From positions 62,001 to 126,000 of the forward strand of contig CAJNOJ010000170.1 of the NCBI GenBank assembly GCA_905250025.1: a DNA stretch of 64,000 nucleotides, read 5' to 3'. The notes below the pieces were generated by a model. It did no database searches, had not been told where the DNA came from, and saw only the letters and a list, made by a program, of their open reading frames with translations. This document shows positions 12,733 to 24,117 of this stretch, in pieces (the first letter of the stretch is position 1; the number at the start of each line of letters is the position of its first letter). This DNA is from Adineta ricciae (lineage: Eukaryota > Rotifera > Eurotatoria > Adinetida > Adinetidae). The translations under genes were made by a program, and so were the position numbers.

Positions 12733-13086
12733 CCCAGGTCGAACAATCCCATACTCGGATCCCATCGGATCCAATACAGAATTTTATCGGATCCTACAGG
12801 AATTCGACGGATCCGATGAAATCCTGGTGACGGAATCGCATTGGATTCCGACGGTCTCGGATCCGATCGGATCCCACGTCGGACCCGAAACATGGATTTC
12901 CTGGAGTTTCTAAGGATCATCATAGAATATAGCTAGAAAGATCGCTCATAAAATTTGCAACAACCGACGGGATTTTTCTAGTCGGATTCCAATGCAATTC
13001 TGTTTCCAGGAATCCGATCGGATTTTGTCGGATGGTCGGATCCGGTAAGATCCGATCGGATCCAGCATCGGATTTGTTGACCTGGG
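12733..13086. mobile_element. TA-flanked MITE with GATCC-rich interior, copy 1
   Basis: 354-bp element whose ends are inverted: CCCAGGTCGAACAATCC at the left and GTTGACCTGGG at the right, flanked by TA on both sides (12731-12732 and 13087-13088). The interior has no coding capacity. Both halves are crowded with GGATCC, GATCGGATCC and GGATTCC motifs, around a unique core (about 12885-12985). The same core and ends recur at 58008-58193, and the same ends at 54838-55100. TA duplication and short TIRs suggest a Tc1/mariner-type non-autonomous element; that class assignment is inference. Confidence 0.75.
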
Positions 13087-13661
13087 TATCATTGCACAAT
13101 GGTGTTCATAATCAATGCTTAGCAGTTAAATAATGTCATCTATAAAAAATACTAGTCCTATGACCTTGTAATATAGCATCCGACGTAAAAAAAGAAAATC
13201 GGAAATGCCAATTATTGAAGAATGCGTTGCCAACGGAATCACCTGTTTCCAACTAGCAAAGATCTAGCAGTATATATATAACAGAAATCGTTGACAATAG
13301 ATACTTTTTTTAAAGCATGTATTCAGTTTTTGTACTAAACTGTTTCATTCGATAGATCGAATGAGTATGCTCTAATGATAAACTGGCTGAGTAGCTAACC
13401 GCTTCTCGCGGTATAGCTATGTATACAATGACAATGAATGACTTACTTCAATATGAAATTTTTTGAATAGTCAAACCTAATGATTTAGATTATTAAGAAA
13501 TTTCTAGGTTGTGGGTACGTATCTGACGCCCTTATCCTCACTCTTTGCATGAATTACAGATATACTTCAACGAACTGTGTGTAAATAGGTTAAAATTTCA
13601 TATTCATTCGAGTTTGTACAATATCTCTCTATATGTCGATTATCACTGAAATTCCGGAAAG

Positions 13662-15447
13662 TTATTTATAAGTAATCAAATATTCTCCAAATGCTTGACT
13701 GTCTCGATAAACAACAAATATGTGAGAACCATCTGTAGTTGAATCAAATCCCGGAGGACACACCTTCATAGAACGATCACCTCTCGTTGTCTTTCCAACT
13801 AACACACGTGCTAAAAACATTCGGCGTTCCCCTTTGTCATTAGCTGTTGCGTACGTATGACTATAACTTGCATTTAATGAAAAGTAACATCCTTGCCCAT
13901 AAGCAACACCTAGTGTCAAAAACAAAAGTGGATGATGTCAAAACTGGACTGATAAGTACTAGTACGAAAAAGTTATACACACCGTGATCACCGGCAAAGC
14001 CTCGATTGAAAAATTCCTTCATAATACTATCAGCCGCTTTCTCTGAGCATCCATGGAATAAGCGTTTTTCCGTATTTCCTTTGAGTCGGTAATTGAAATC
14101 GTCTCTTTCTGCTAAATACTGCCTGTACCAACGTTTATTTCGAATATTCTCAATACGAACAATTTGTTTGCAGTGCTGGTCAGATATAGTTTTTCGAAAT
14201 TGTTGAACAACTTCTTTATATGCATCGCTAGATGGATCTAGCACTCTGCGTTCGAAAACTGGTGCATTATCTTTCGCTGAAGGTTTTCTAGGTACTATTG
14301 AGCGCCGTGCAGATGATTGCGGAGGAGATTTCAGCAGCTTTAACTGCTCTGCAAACTTATTAAAAACGATAGAATCTCTTGATTGAACGATAAAGTAAAC
14401 AGATAGGGGTAAGTTTGGTCGTTGTTCAAGCTCGTAAGCAACAGCTCTCAGTAATGTTTCTGCAACAAAGGTTGTATCACAACCATGTAGACCACAACCG
14501 ACAGCCGGAAATACGATCGATCGAATATTGACCGTCTTTTCTTCAACAAGCAGTTGTATAGCTTCTGAAACAATGGTTCGAAACACCCATCTATCAGCAG
14601 TTTTAGATAGTTTCGAAGACGGTATAAAGAATATCTTTTTGCACGGTAGGTGTCCACTATCGGTACTAAAAGGTGCATCTGGTTTAGCTTGTGTCTGTTC
14701 TGTGTAGAGTTTTTTGATAGAATCGCCTGCTTTCTGAAGAACAGAGTCTCTGTAACGAGCGGTTGTTGTCGTCACAACGATGGCATCCATCTGTATGAAT
14801 AGAAAATAATCATATATAATTATAAAAGGAAAAAATGAAAGGAAAATAATAGTTTTCTTAATCATCGCCCAATATCTTCCTTATAATCAAGGAATTTTTA
14901 TTTGATCTTGCCTTTTGTTGTGTGATATCGCCTGTGCAGACATGGATCGAGCCACTGAAGACTTTAACTTCTACAACAAGTCAATGAAATTGATGACATT
15001 ACTAAGTGACAGCCATGTAATGCTTAAAAGGCTGATAAACTCTGTGGAAAAAAACAGATGTATGTGCAGATTTACCTGTCACGTCTTCTATTGGTTTCGG
15101 AGTTGCAGCGTGTACTGCGTCTTTCTTACACTAGAAAATGACAATACCAATATATAGTTCGTCATCCACAGAACATCGATAGTAAAACAAATGCTCGGAT
15201 TCAACCGCATATTTCTCTATATTCAATAACATGCTGGAATGGATTGTTAGCATCAATTATTGATGTGTTTCCTGACTGCTTACTTTACTTTTTCATAACA
15301 ACCAATGATTTTCTATCAAATTGTGCATAACAGCACTCATACGGTTTCCTACTCACTCGATGATATTGAAGATCCATCTCTGTACTAAATTGTTCATGAC
15401 ATCGGTTGCATATATGCGTAGAGGAAACATTTTTGTCTACATTTCCT
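13662..15447 (-). CDS. Zinc-finger, macro-domain and PARP-catalytic protein (PARP14/15-like), 5' end unresolved
   Basis: Predicted mono-ADP-ribosyltransferase with an ADP-ribose-binding macro domain. Exons on the minus strand: 15357-15447, 15076-15130, 14912-14970, 13983-14790, 13662-13909. The first gives a C2H2-like finger (ICNRCHEQFSTEMDLQYHR). The next two and the start of the large exon build the macro domain (VKVFSGSIHVCTGDITQQK joined to MDAIVV, later VFPAVGCGLHG). A linker leads to the PARP fold: LFHGCSEKAAD (NAD-binding His), YGQGCYFSLNASYS (Tyr) and EYLITYK, where Leu takes the place of the catalytic Glu, as in PARP14/15-type mono-transferases. The intron between 14912 and 14790 has a GC donor (AAAAG/GCAAGA); it is required to keep GDITQQK-MDAIVV in frame. 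A candidate starting exon (MSMKETEEKNSL, 15924-15960, GTAAGT donor) exists but the link to 15447 is not in phase without a further exon. Confidence 0.8.
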
Positions 15448-16509
15448 CTATAATGAAAAGAAAATGGTTAACACAAGTTCATATTGAATAGCAAATGTGG
15501 CACAAACTTTTGTTTATTTAGCTGTGAACTTTGCTTGTTTCCCATATTTCACAAAGGAATTGTCTTATCTACGAGCAAAAAGTGAAATTGATTAAGTAAT
15601 ATCTGATACTGCTCTATAAGAAAGTATTCTAAAACATATGAAGTTCTCAAAGAATTTTATGTCCAGAAAAATCTTAGTTCCGAAAAAGAAAAATTTCCAA
15701 CACACAATAAAATGAGTCACTCGATAACGTCATACCTGTTTCATAAGATATGTAGAAATTGGATACTAAAGAATAATAATGGAACCTCACTACGAATATA
15801 TATGTCCATTTCTCTATGTGAACTCAAATATAATCCATACCGTTGATTATTAATATCCAAAAGTTATGACTTTCGTGGAAAAAGAAGCAGATGATGCACA
15901 GCAGTGTATTATTATCTACTTACGCAAAGAATTTTTCTCTTCTGTCTCTTTCATTGACATAACGACGAATAATAAAATGCGTTTATACAATGTTATCAAA
16001 TGTATACGATAGCCTCTCTTGAGTATCAACTGACTTTTGTAATTTACGGGAGTTGAGATAGAGAAAATACTTATTCTGAGAAACGTTGACTTATTTTCGA
16101 TCGTAATTTACAAAACAAGTTTTTCTGTCTCACTTTTCTTCATACTATAAAGCTGAAGGTGATCCGTATGGAACTCTTTGTCATATGACTATCGATTTCG
16201 ATATGAGTAAGGATAGTTTTATTTGAGAATCAACGCATTTCACGATTGATCTGTGTTGATATTGATTGTTCAAAATAAACCAAATATTATGTTACAAAAA
16301 GCACTGTAGTACGTTAGAAACGTAACGTGCTGAGAAAAGAGAGAGAGAAAAGAAGAGTGTAAATTAGCGTATAAACATAGTTATTGACAAAGTATTTGGT
16401 GAAGGGCTTCGCGCCCCGATAAATCCGTGTACGCAAATATTTTCATGAATATGGCGCTGTAAAAAGACACTGTTCTTCATAGATATTGATCGAGTTCTTT
16501 AGTGATACA
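15448..16509. other. Upstream region of the macro/PARP gene and intergenic
   Basis: Probably holds one or two undefined 5' exons of the macro/PARP gene (candidates near 15736-15765 and 15924-15960 on the minus strand) and the 3' flank of the receptor gene. Otherwise AT-rich with no supported feature. Confidence 0.4.
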
Positions 16510-17373
16510 TCAAAGATGGAAGATTTTATTTGTGAAATTCTTAACCAAGACACGCACCGGCTGATTAGTAAATATCAACAGTAATACGTCGCCAAGTAAA
16601 GCTATTGAGGGCAAGACATGAAAACATTCGTTTGCAATGTTTGGAATATAAGCAGTTTTCTGAAATATTTGTATAGTAAAAGAAGGTGTCCATCCTACTA
16701 TGAACATTATAAAAGTGCCAATAGTTAACTTAACTAAAAAGACATCACGTTTATGCGACACTTGACCAACGGTATTGCCAGCATGTACTCGACGTGCAGA
16801 ATGACGCACGAACATAAGAGTGCGAGTATTGCATGCAGTAATGATTATGATTGGTAAGAATAGAATAGTTATCAGAGCATAGTAAGATATAAAAGTTATT
16901 TCCTCTGATTTGGAACACATAAGAAAGTCCGTGAACGAGTACGGCAAAGCAAGTAAGAAAGCAACAATCCATCCTGCAATGATGTAACCCCACAGACATA
17001 AATTTGAACGAAATATACGCTTATGTGCATAAACAATCGTGAGAAGTCTACTGATGGCGAATACGCAATGCGAATACATCAACTGACATGCGATCATAGT
17101 TACCAGATAAGCTGTAGACTGACAGGATATATTACCAGTTACACCGAGTAATTGTTGAATATTCAGCATTATCATAATAGTACTAAATAATACACTTGTG
17201 AGACAAACATTGATTGTGAACCAATTTAATTTGTTTTTACGAAGTGTAGATTCGACAAGAATAAGAGTTGTGTAAGCGATAGCAAAAACGATTGTGAGAA
17301 AAAATATTGCTGTTTGAATGATAGTAAGGGTAAAGCTAGATGAGGGAAAATCAAGATTAATAGATTCATTCAT
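16510..17373 (-). CDS. Intronless 7-TM receptor (rhodopsin-like GPCR), orphan
   Basis: 287 residues in a single exon with seven hydrophobic segments in GPCR spacing (about residues 13-38, 50-72, 84-110, 128-150, 162-185, 213-236, 249-270). TM3 ends in the atypical AISRLLTIVYAHKR in place of DRY, a Cys before TM3 (NISCQSTAY) can pair with the second extracellular loop (MCSKSEE), TM6 has the WTPSF turn, and TM7 ends FTNQPVRVLVKNF, a degraded NPxxY. The N-terminus MNESIN contains a glycosylation sequon. The ligand cannot be named; it resembles the large orphan peptide-receptor-like expansions of rotifers. No upstream exon is needed. Confidence 0.75.
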   Translation of the reverse strand: MNESINLDFPSSSFTLTIIQTAIFFLTIVFAIAYTTLILVESTLRKNKLNWFTINVCLTSVLFSTIMIMLNIQQLLGVTGNISCQSTAYLVTMIACQLMYSHCVFAISRLLTIVYAHKRIFRSNLCLWGYIIAGWIVAFLLALPYSFTDFLMCSKSEEITFISYYALITILFLPIIIITACNTRTLMFVRHSARRVHAGNTVGQVSHKRDVFLVKLTIGTFIMFIVGWTPSFTIQIFQKTAYIPNIANECFHVLPSIALLGDVLLLIFTNQPVRVLVKNFTNKIFHL

Positions 17374-18338
17374 GTTAGAAATGAATATGTCGTCAAAATT
17401 ATTGTGAGATTATATCCTGATGTTATTCGTTGTTGTTACCATAGAGACAGGGAAACTCGACGAACGACAAATGAATCTATTCAATATTTTCATTTCAACG
17501 AGAGAGAAGTACCCTCACAAGAAAAAAGATGTCGAAGATCAGTTTGGTATCAGCATGAGTAATACTCCGCTGGATTCTAATTGTAGGTATTATCTAAAAT
17601 TTTTCAGCGTTTATTAGAAGAAGAAACTTCAGTAACCAAGACAACATTAGTATATGGGTAAATGAGAGTTTGAATGACAGCACTAATGCATGTTTCACGC
17701 TAGAATAACACGTTTTTCTTCGTAATGAAGGTTATATACTTCTTTTTGCGTATCTTCATACTTATCCCCTTAGTTTCCACGAATGATATTTATCAAAGAT
17801 TTGATTTGTTACAATTTACGACTTTTTACTTCTATGCAAATCGTTGTCAGAAACACTACTGTACAACTCATAAAATAAATAAATACATTGCTGAATATGT
17901 TTGTATTCCTCGAGATTATGACTACTGGCAAGAGTACATATTTTCATTAGACTCACTTCATCACTCTCTCATCTACATCTTTATATGGACAAAATCACGC
18001 AAGACAGGGCATTGACCTTTCTTTTTGTTTTGATTTTTGACGACAGTACCTTTTCTGATCAAAATTCTTTTCTCATAAAATATTTAAAAAATGTTTGCTC
18101 TTTCTAATGATATATAATTAAAATTAACAAGTTATTAGCGAATATTTCTCTAAAGACATGATGAAAACCTTTGAAAACTTCAAGATAATAAGCTCTATGA
18201 CCTAACCTGCATATATGGTAAAACTGTTCGATCTCTCAGCTCCTCAAGAATCAAAACAAAAATTTTTTACTTTTTCATAATCATAAAGTACTGAAGGATG
18301 ACTCATCTTCACATGAATTCGTTTAAACCTTTTTCTAT
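17374..18338. other. Intergenic, with one weak secreted-ORF candidate
   Basis: Contains a 96-codon plus-strand ORF (17725-18015, listed separately). The rest is AT-rich with no supported feature. Confidence 0.4.
17725..18015 (+). CDS. Possible small secreted protein, unknown
   Basis: 96-residue ORF beginning with a plausible signal peptide (MKVIYFFLRIFILIPLVSTN) followed by a polar segment rich in Tyr, His and a few Cys (RCQKHYCTTHKIN, AEYVCIPRDYDYW). No homologue is recognised, no partner exon was found and the sequence around it is AT-rich, so it could be chance. Only the signal-like N-terminus and the cysteine pattern support it. Confidence 0.25.
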   Translation: MKVIYFFLRIFILIPLVSTNDIYQRFDLLQFTTFYFYANRCQKHYCTTHKINKYIAEYVCIPRDYDYWQEYIFSLDSLHHSLIYIFIWTKSRKTGH

Positions 18339-19345
18339 TCAACCATTTGTACTCGACGACGTCACTAACGCTACTCTTTGTGCTTGTCGCTCCTTCAAAC
18401 TAGAGTCTTTGTAGATGATCTCTTCCAGAATATATTTAGTAACTTGGCATCCATACACTATAAAAATAAACTCTGAAAGAGTTCATTTGTCTAAGATATA
18501 CGTGCTGCAATTTGACGAAGTCACGTCGCTAACAAATGATTTTGACGATTTATAATGAGAAAGATTAATATACGTGAGTGACAATTAATATCGACGGAAT
18601 GATTTCAGTCTATATTCACTGCACCTGTTTGTATCATGAGACACGTTTACCAGATTTCTCGTCAAAAGAGATTAGACTTTTTCCATTTGATTTTAAAAGG
18701 ATTTTTCTTTCACATGCTAAATATCAAAGAAAATAGCTTTTTTGATAGTTATTTCTATTCATGATTTTTCATTTGAGAAGTGAGATATAATCGAGGTGTT
18801 CAACTCCATGATCCCTGCTGCTGACGCTTAGAGATGTGGAATATCTACAGAGAAAAAAATAAATATAGCGCTTTTATTCAATGTTTGCTATAGCTATCGT
18901 CCACAAAGAGCAATATACATTAGCTGTTTATACAAACAAACTCATCGGTGATTTCTCTAACAAATTCCGTAACGTCTTCTGTGCCATTTATTTAATCGAA
19001 ATAGTATAATGTAAAACTCATTTACTTATACATTTGATGACGCCGTCGCGTTGAAAAACATCGAATTGTTGACAGGAATGAATCGGTTCATTGTTTAAAC
19101 TTTCTCCATGTGTGCGTTTACTTCTGCTTCTTTGCTGTCAGTGATTCGATCACCACTCTTCGATATTACTACAAACGTGTAAATACAATAAATGGATTGC
19201 AGAAGTAAAAGGCACATAGCTCTTACATTTTTTTCCATTAGGAACAAACATTTAGACAATCAGATAAAAAAGACGAAAGGAAACGTTGGTTTTCCACTTT
19301 CTTGTGTGCTCAATCAATTCAGGAGACATCTGAAATAGTACAACA
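18339..19345 (-). pseudogene. Unresolved coding-like exons, possibly a decayed gene
   Basis: Several minus-strand segments look coding and have splice borders, but I could not join them into one open frame. The best is 18339-18457 with a strong pyrimidine-AG acceptor, reading YGCQVTKYILEEIIYKDSSL and ending at TGA after TSSSTNG. Others are about 18777-18846 (SLSVSSRDHGVEHLDYISLL), about 18935-18995 (NGTEDVTEFVREITDEFVCI), about 19026-19140 (EAEVNAHMEKV and, in another frame, IHSCQQFDVFQRDGVIKCI) and about 19262-19332 (MSPELIEHTRKWKTNVSFR after TTTCAG). The frame change within the fourth suggests decay. The family is not recognised; it could also be a live gene with introns I misplaced. Confidence 0.35.
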
Positions 19346-20460
19346 ACGAAATTACACAGAAGGAAACTGCTGAGTATCTGCATCTGTGCAATAATCAATG
19401 TCATATCTATTTAGAGTTTCCGATCAAGATAAACCCATGTTCACTCATTGTATTTACAATTATAGAAATCAAGAAACAATATGATTCGAATAGTGAGTTG
19501 TGTTAAACGAATCAAAATTGTCATTGATCATTAACTCGAATGAACATCACTACAATGCAAATAATTGTGATGGATGATATCTGTTTTCTCTTTCGAAATA
19601 GAGCAACACAAACAGATTGATTTTGACAAGTAACATTTCCAAAGCTTGATCATTAACATTTACAGAGAATTCATCTGTGTCTCAATCCAGAAGTAAAATT
19701 GCCAATATTTCAACCATAAATCAGATCGAATTAGCAGGAAACTTGGTAACAATTGTTAGTTTTTTAAATTTTCAGTATATGAAAAAAAGCATCACAACAA
19801 ATCCCGTCAACTATTCATGTTCAGCACACATCAATAGTTGCCATACAAGATATAAAAATCATTAAAGCTTATAATATAGCGGAATTGACAATGAATAGTT
19901 CACAAAGTGACAAGAAGCGTTTATCAACTGAAAGGGATTACCCAACAGCATGGATTTAAATCCTTTCGAATAGTGATTTATTCTCTATTCTCTTACAATA
20001 AATGATTTCTCTTAATTTCAATCAAATATTGGATTCTATTCAGTGCAAAGTATAATTAAATTGTTCAAACCATTTGATATCTATTGAATTTTCATATGTT
20101 TTCGAAGACAGATCAATGACATGACGTAAATGGTTGAGTCAGCCTTGTCATTGGAGATCAACATTGTCTTATTTTCATATGTACTTATGTTGTTATTTAA
20201 GGATTATCGATCGTACTTTTATCATTCTTAATCTCATAGGGCGTTGGTACTGTGCTTTAATACACAGTAACTCACCTTTGAAAGGATTGATCCGGTGAAC
20301 TTTGTAGTGCTCGGATCGATATAACTAATATGGTAATATCGATTATTTGACTTTAGGGTGTAGTAGCTCTTATATAAACGGATGGCACAGTAGATCTGAA
20401 ACGAAAACTGATATTCTTCGAAAAATTCTGGAAATACAGAGTGGTATGAAGTACTAGAAA
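19346..20460. other. Intergenic, upstream of the SLC13 gene
   Basis: AT-rich, only short ORFs without family motifs. Presumed promoter region of the SLC13 transporter. Nothing else seen. Confidence 0.5.
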
Positions 20461-22928
20461 ATGGTGGCACAATCAAGTCAGATCAGAGTTATCAAGCGAT
20501 GGTGGCGTCTACTGATAATCTTACTCGCACCGATGGTACTATTACCACTTCCACTCATTATCAAAACAATTGTAAGTTGAAAATTCATTGGTTAGAAAAG
20601 TGAACAGTATATTTCACGAATTTATTTAGCAAATTCGATGCGCTTATGTAGTATTACTTTTATCAATTTACTGGGTATCTGAAGCAATGCCCTATGCAGT
20701 GACTTCCTTGCTTCCATTATGTTTCTTCCCAATGGCAGGTATTTTACCCAGCGATCGTGTCGGTACAAACTATTTCAAAGTAAATCAAATTCAACTGGAT
20801 TACAGAAATTCTCTATTCTATGCTTTTCTTAGGATATCACAATATTATTTGTCGGAAGTATGATGTTAGCTCAAGCAATTGAACACGTGGGTTTACATCG
20901 AAGATTAGCATTATTTCTTCTTAGTGTTATTAGTTCATCTATCAAATGGTTTGAATTAATTACTCTTTTATCGGAAAATTACATTTGATTATCCTTTTAT
21001 TCATAGGATTATGGCTGGTTTGATGGGAGTAACTGCCTTTATAAGTATGTGGATCAATAATTCAGCTGCAACGAGCATTATGATACCAGCAGCGATTGCT
21101 ATCGTCGAGGAACTTCAAAAGCATCATAGTACAGCTCAACAACAAGTTACCAATCAAAACGATGAAATAGTAGACACAAAACCCGAGAATATTTCACCCA
21201 TAGAAGTGACCGGTGCGAACTTTTCACCGTTTTTGCTCTAAATAATATTTGCTGTTTGTATTTTCATTATTAGTTGCCTTTGATGATTCGTGCTATATGA
21301 ATGCAGAAAAGTCGGAGCATTTGGATACTGAAGGAACCATTACCATTGATATGAATAATCAAGTAGTTGTGTAAGTTGTGAATCTATCCATCTGAGCTCT
21401 CGACTGCCTGGTTTTCTTAGCGACAACACACAAAAACGTTATCAGCAGCTCAAAACTGGTAATCTTGATGTGTAAATTGACATGGTGATACACAATTGTA
21501 TGTTCACAGGTTTTCTCATTGCTGTAGCATATAGCGCAGCTATTGGTGGTCTCGCAACACTAGTTGGAACTGGTCCGAACATTTTTATCAAAGGATTTAC
21601 TGACGAGTAACTTGATTTCACTCAGATGACAGGAAATAACGAAATTCTTTTGAACTAGATTTTACAGTAAAGGTCAACACGCATTCGAAATAACTTTTAC
21701 CAATTTCCTTCTATTTGCTCTACCCACTGGTATCATCATGCTTTTATGTTGTTGGTTATGGTTGCAATTATTATACAATCGTCAAGAGTAAGTCTATATA
21801 ACAAAGGATGTGATCATCATCGATTTGTTTAGATTGCTCTTTTGGTTGAAAAAAGATCGAAAAGCTATCGAATCTCAACATCATTTGCGATCTGTACTTA
21901 AAAAACAGTATGAAGAGCTGGGTAGTTTTAATTGGCGTGAATACATAATAACTATTTTATTCGTTTCAATGGTGGCATTATGGGTAACAAGAGATTTTTC
22001 AAGTTACTCTGGATGGAAGGTCATCTTTCGAAAAGAGTAGAAATTTTACTTTGCCTAGAAAATCATTCTAGAGTCCAATTTCATTTAGTTATGTTACAGA
22101 TGGAACAATTGCATTGCTAATTGGTACACTACCTCTGATTTTACCAGACAAAAATCCATTTCACAGTACGTGATGATTGAAATTTAAAAAAAATTTTATC
22201 TAAAGGAATTTTGTAGAAGATTGGCAATACCATCCGATACTTCGATGGGAACAAATTTGTAAAACATTTCCATGGGGTGTATTTATGCTACAGGGCGCTG
22301 GTTTAGCCATTGCGGATGGTTTTAAAGTAAAGCGAATGCACAACATTGCATTTTAACCTATCATCTAACTTCTAGGCATCAGATTTGTCGTCAATGTTAG
22401 CATCATTTCTTCAGTTTGTTGTCGGAGCATCTGATATAACTGTGATCTTTGTGACAATTTTAATAAGTGCAATATTTACCGAATTTACAAGTAATCTCAC
22501 ATGTGCAAGTATTTTATTTCCGATACTTGATAGTGTCGTAAGTTATACGCTTCTATTCATATACTTCTGAACATTTTGATCTTATTGAATAGGCAAATAC
22601 AGCGAAGATTCATGCAGCACGTCTTATTTTGCCATCTTGCATGGCGGTTTCTCTTTCTTTTATGTTGCCAATCGGTACGTCTTTCATACATAGGAATTTT
22701 CGGCAGTGTCCTTTTTTATTTTTAGCTACTCCACCTAATGCAATGATATTTTCAAGTGGTAACGTAAGAATGATCGATTTAATTAAAGTTGGATTCGGTA
22801 TGAAAGTAATTGGTATCATGATAATTCTCTTTTCGTCGACGATTTTATTATCTCCTATTTTTCACATTCAATCGTTGATATCAAATCTAAACGAAACATC
22901 CTTATTCAATGACACAACTCGTCAATGA
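20461..22928 (+). CDS. SLC13-family sodium/carboxylate (or sulfate) symporter
   Basis: Plasma-membrane Na+-coupled transporter of di/tricarboxylates or sulfate (SLC13/NaDC/Indy family). Fourteen short exons (20461-20571, 20630-20779, 20833-20948, 21007-21212, 21274-21370, 21421-21458, 21510-21606, 21668-21787, 21833-22036, 22089-22165, 22217-22326, 22376-22537, 22593-22674, 22726-22928) give 590 residues in continuous phase. Family landmarks: YWVSEAMPYAVTSLLPLCFF near the start; the first Na+/substrate motif FISMWINNSAATSIMIP (SNT position reads NNS); GGLATLVGTGPNIFIKG; and the C-terminal repeat FTSNLTCASILFPIL with LPIATPPNAMIFSSGNVRM, the Na+/sulfate symporter signature. A large soluble loop rich in Gln/Glu lies between TM4 and TM5. 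Substrate cannot be fixed; NaDC/NaCT-like is likeliest. AATAAA at 23011-23016. Confidence 0.92.
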
Positions 22929-23635
22929 TTTCGAATCTTTTTCCAGTTTCATAAGTAAAACAAATATTCAACAGTAACTTTCGCTACTAGTGCTACAATT
23001 CTTCAGGCGAAATAAAACATATTTTTTAAAATAAACACAAACTCGTCATGTATTGTAATTCGACTAATTAATTATGTAAATGAAAAATCACATAGTCCGA
23101 AGAAAGAAATCTTCCTCTCTACTATCACTCGAATTTGCGGCTTTTAATAGATGTTATTCTGTTTTTATTCTATCTTACGCTCGATAATATCTACAAATAA
23201 TATATCTTATTTTTTCCGTTTTGTCAATCGAGAGAAACAAAAAACTACCGCAAATAACTTTAGAGGTTTTACAATCCTCAATGTATTCCGTTTCCTTAGT
23301 GAGATATACAATGACCTATTGGATGCATATTGCTGTTCTGTATCCAACGGTATCGTATATTAATGTTTTGTTATTTCTATTATATGTATATCGGAATATA
23401 CAGAACGATAGAATCGAGGAAAAAAAAACTCGTACATATGTTCTTTTTTTTTCATTCTTTATGATAAGATATTTTTCTCTGACGTCGTCTGAGTTCTAAT
23501 GGATTTGGCGACGATAATTGTATTCAGTTAGGACGAAGAAAAAAGGAAATCTATCATTTTCCTTCGTCATTTATTCTGATACGCAAAAAAGAAGCAGCAA
23601 AGCACAAGTTTTACATCACGCGCAACTCTCCAATC
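22929..23635. other. Intergenic
   Basis: 3' flank of the SLC13 gene, with AATAAA at 23011, and the upstream region of the next gene. Small overlapping ORFs lack motifs. Confidence 0.5.
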
Positions 23636-24117
23636 ATGTCAGGAGCTTCGCGACGAGTCCGTCGTTTAGAAAAAGATGCTATTTTACGTGTAAAAGTAAG
23701 TGTTTTCTCTTCTGATTAGTACAAATATGTGATTGAAAAACTTACATAGAACACTGAATATACACGCGAACAATCGGATAGTTATATAGCAAGTTTAAAT
23801 TTGAACTATGATGAAGATAATACCGAACGTCATCTACGACATGTTTCAACAAGACCGATTCGTCAAATTCAACGAGAAGTTGACTATCCTGTTGAAACTT
23901 TAGACAAAATTACCGAACGCATTCAACAAGAGATCAAAAGAAGACAAATGTCTGCACCAGCTAGTAAAATTTTCTTTTCTCTCATACACAAATACTCGTC
24001 GAATATTTTTCAGATGCATCTCATTCATCAGTTGGAACTGATCGCGCAAGTCGTGATAGTGGAAGTGCAGGAAAATACACAAACAGCAAATACCCTAGCA
24101 GCAACAAACTCAACTAA
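23636..24117 (+). CDS. Small conserved-looking protein of unknown function
   Basis: Three exons (23636-23695, 23750-23963, 24014-24117) join in phase with GTAAGT, GTAAAA donors and ACATAG, TTTCAG acceptors to give 125 residues. The protein starts MSGASRRVRRLEKDAILRVK, is strongly charged and helical in the middle (RHLRHVSTRPIRQIQREV, then ETLDKITERIQQEIKRRQMS) and ends with a Ser/Lys/Asn-rich tail. No signal peptide or membrane segment. The middle could form a short coiled coil. I do not recognise the family. The splice structure and the coding look of exon 2 are the evidence that it is a gene. Confidence 0.6.

Noticed and set aside
12723-12923. 66-codon minus-strand ORF
   Set aside because: Lies inside the MITE and is generated by its GATCC-rich repeats.
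14915-15157. 80-codon plus-strand ORF
   Set aside because: Shadow of three minus-strand exons of the macro/PARP gene.
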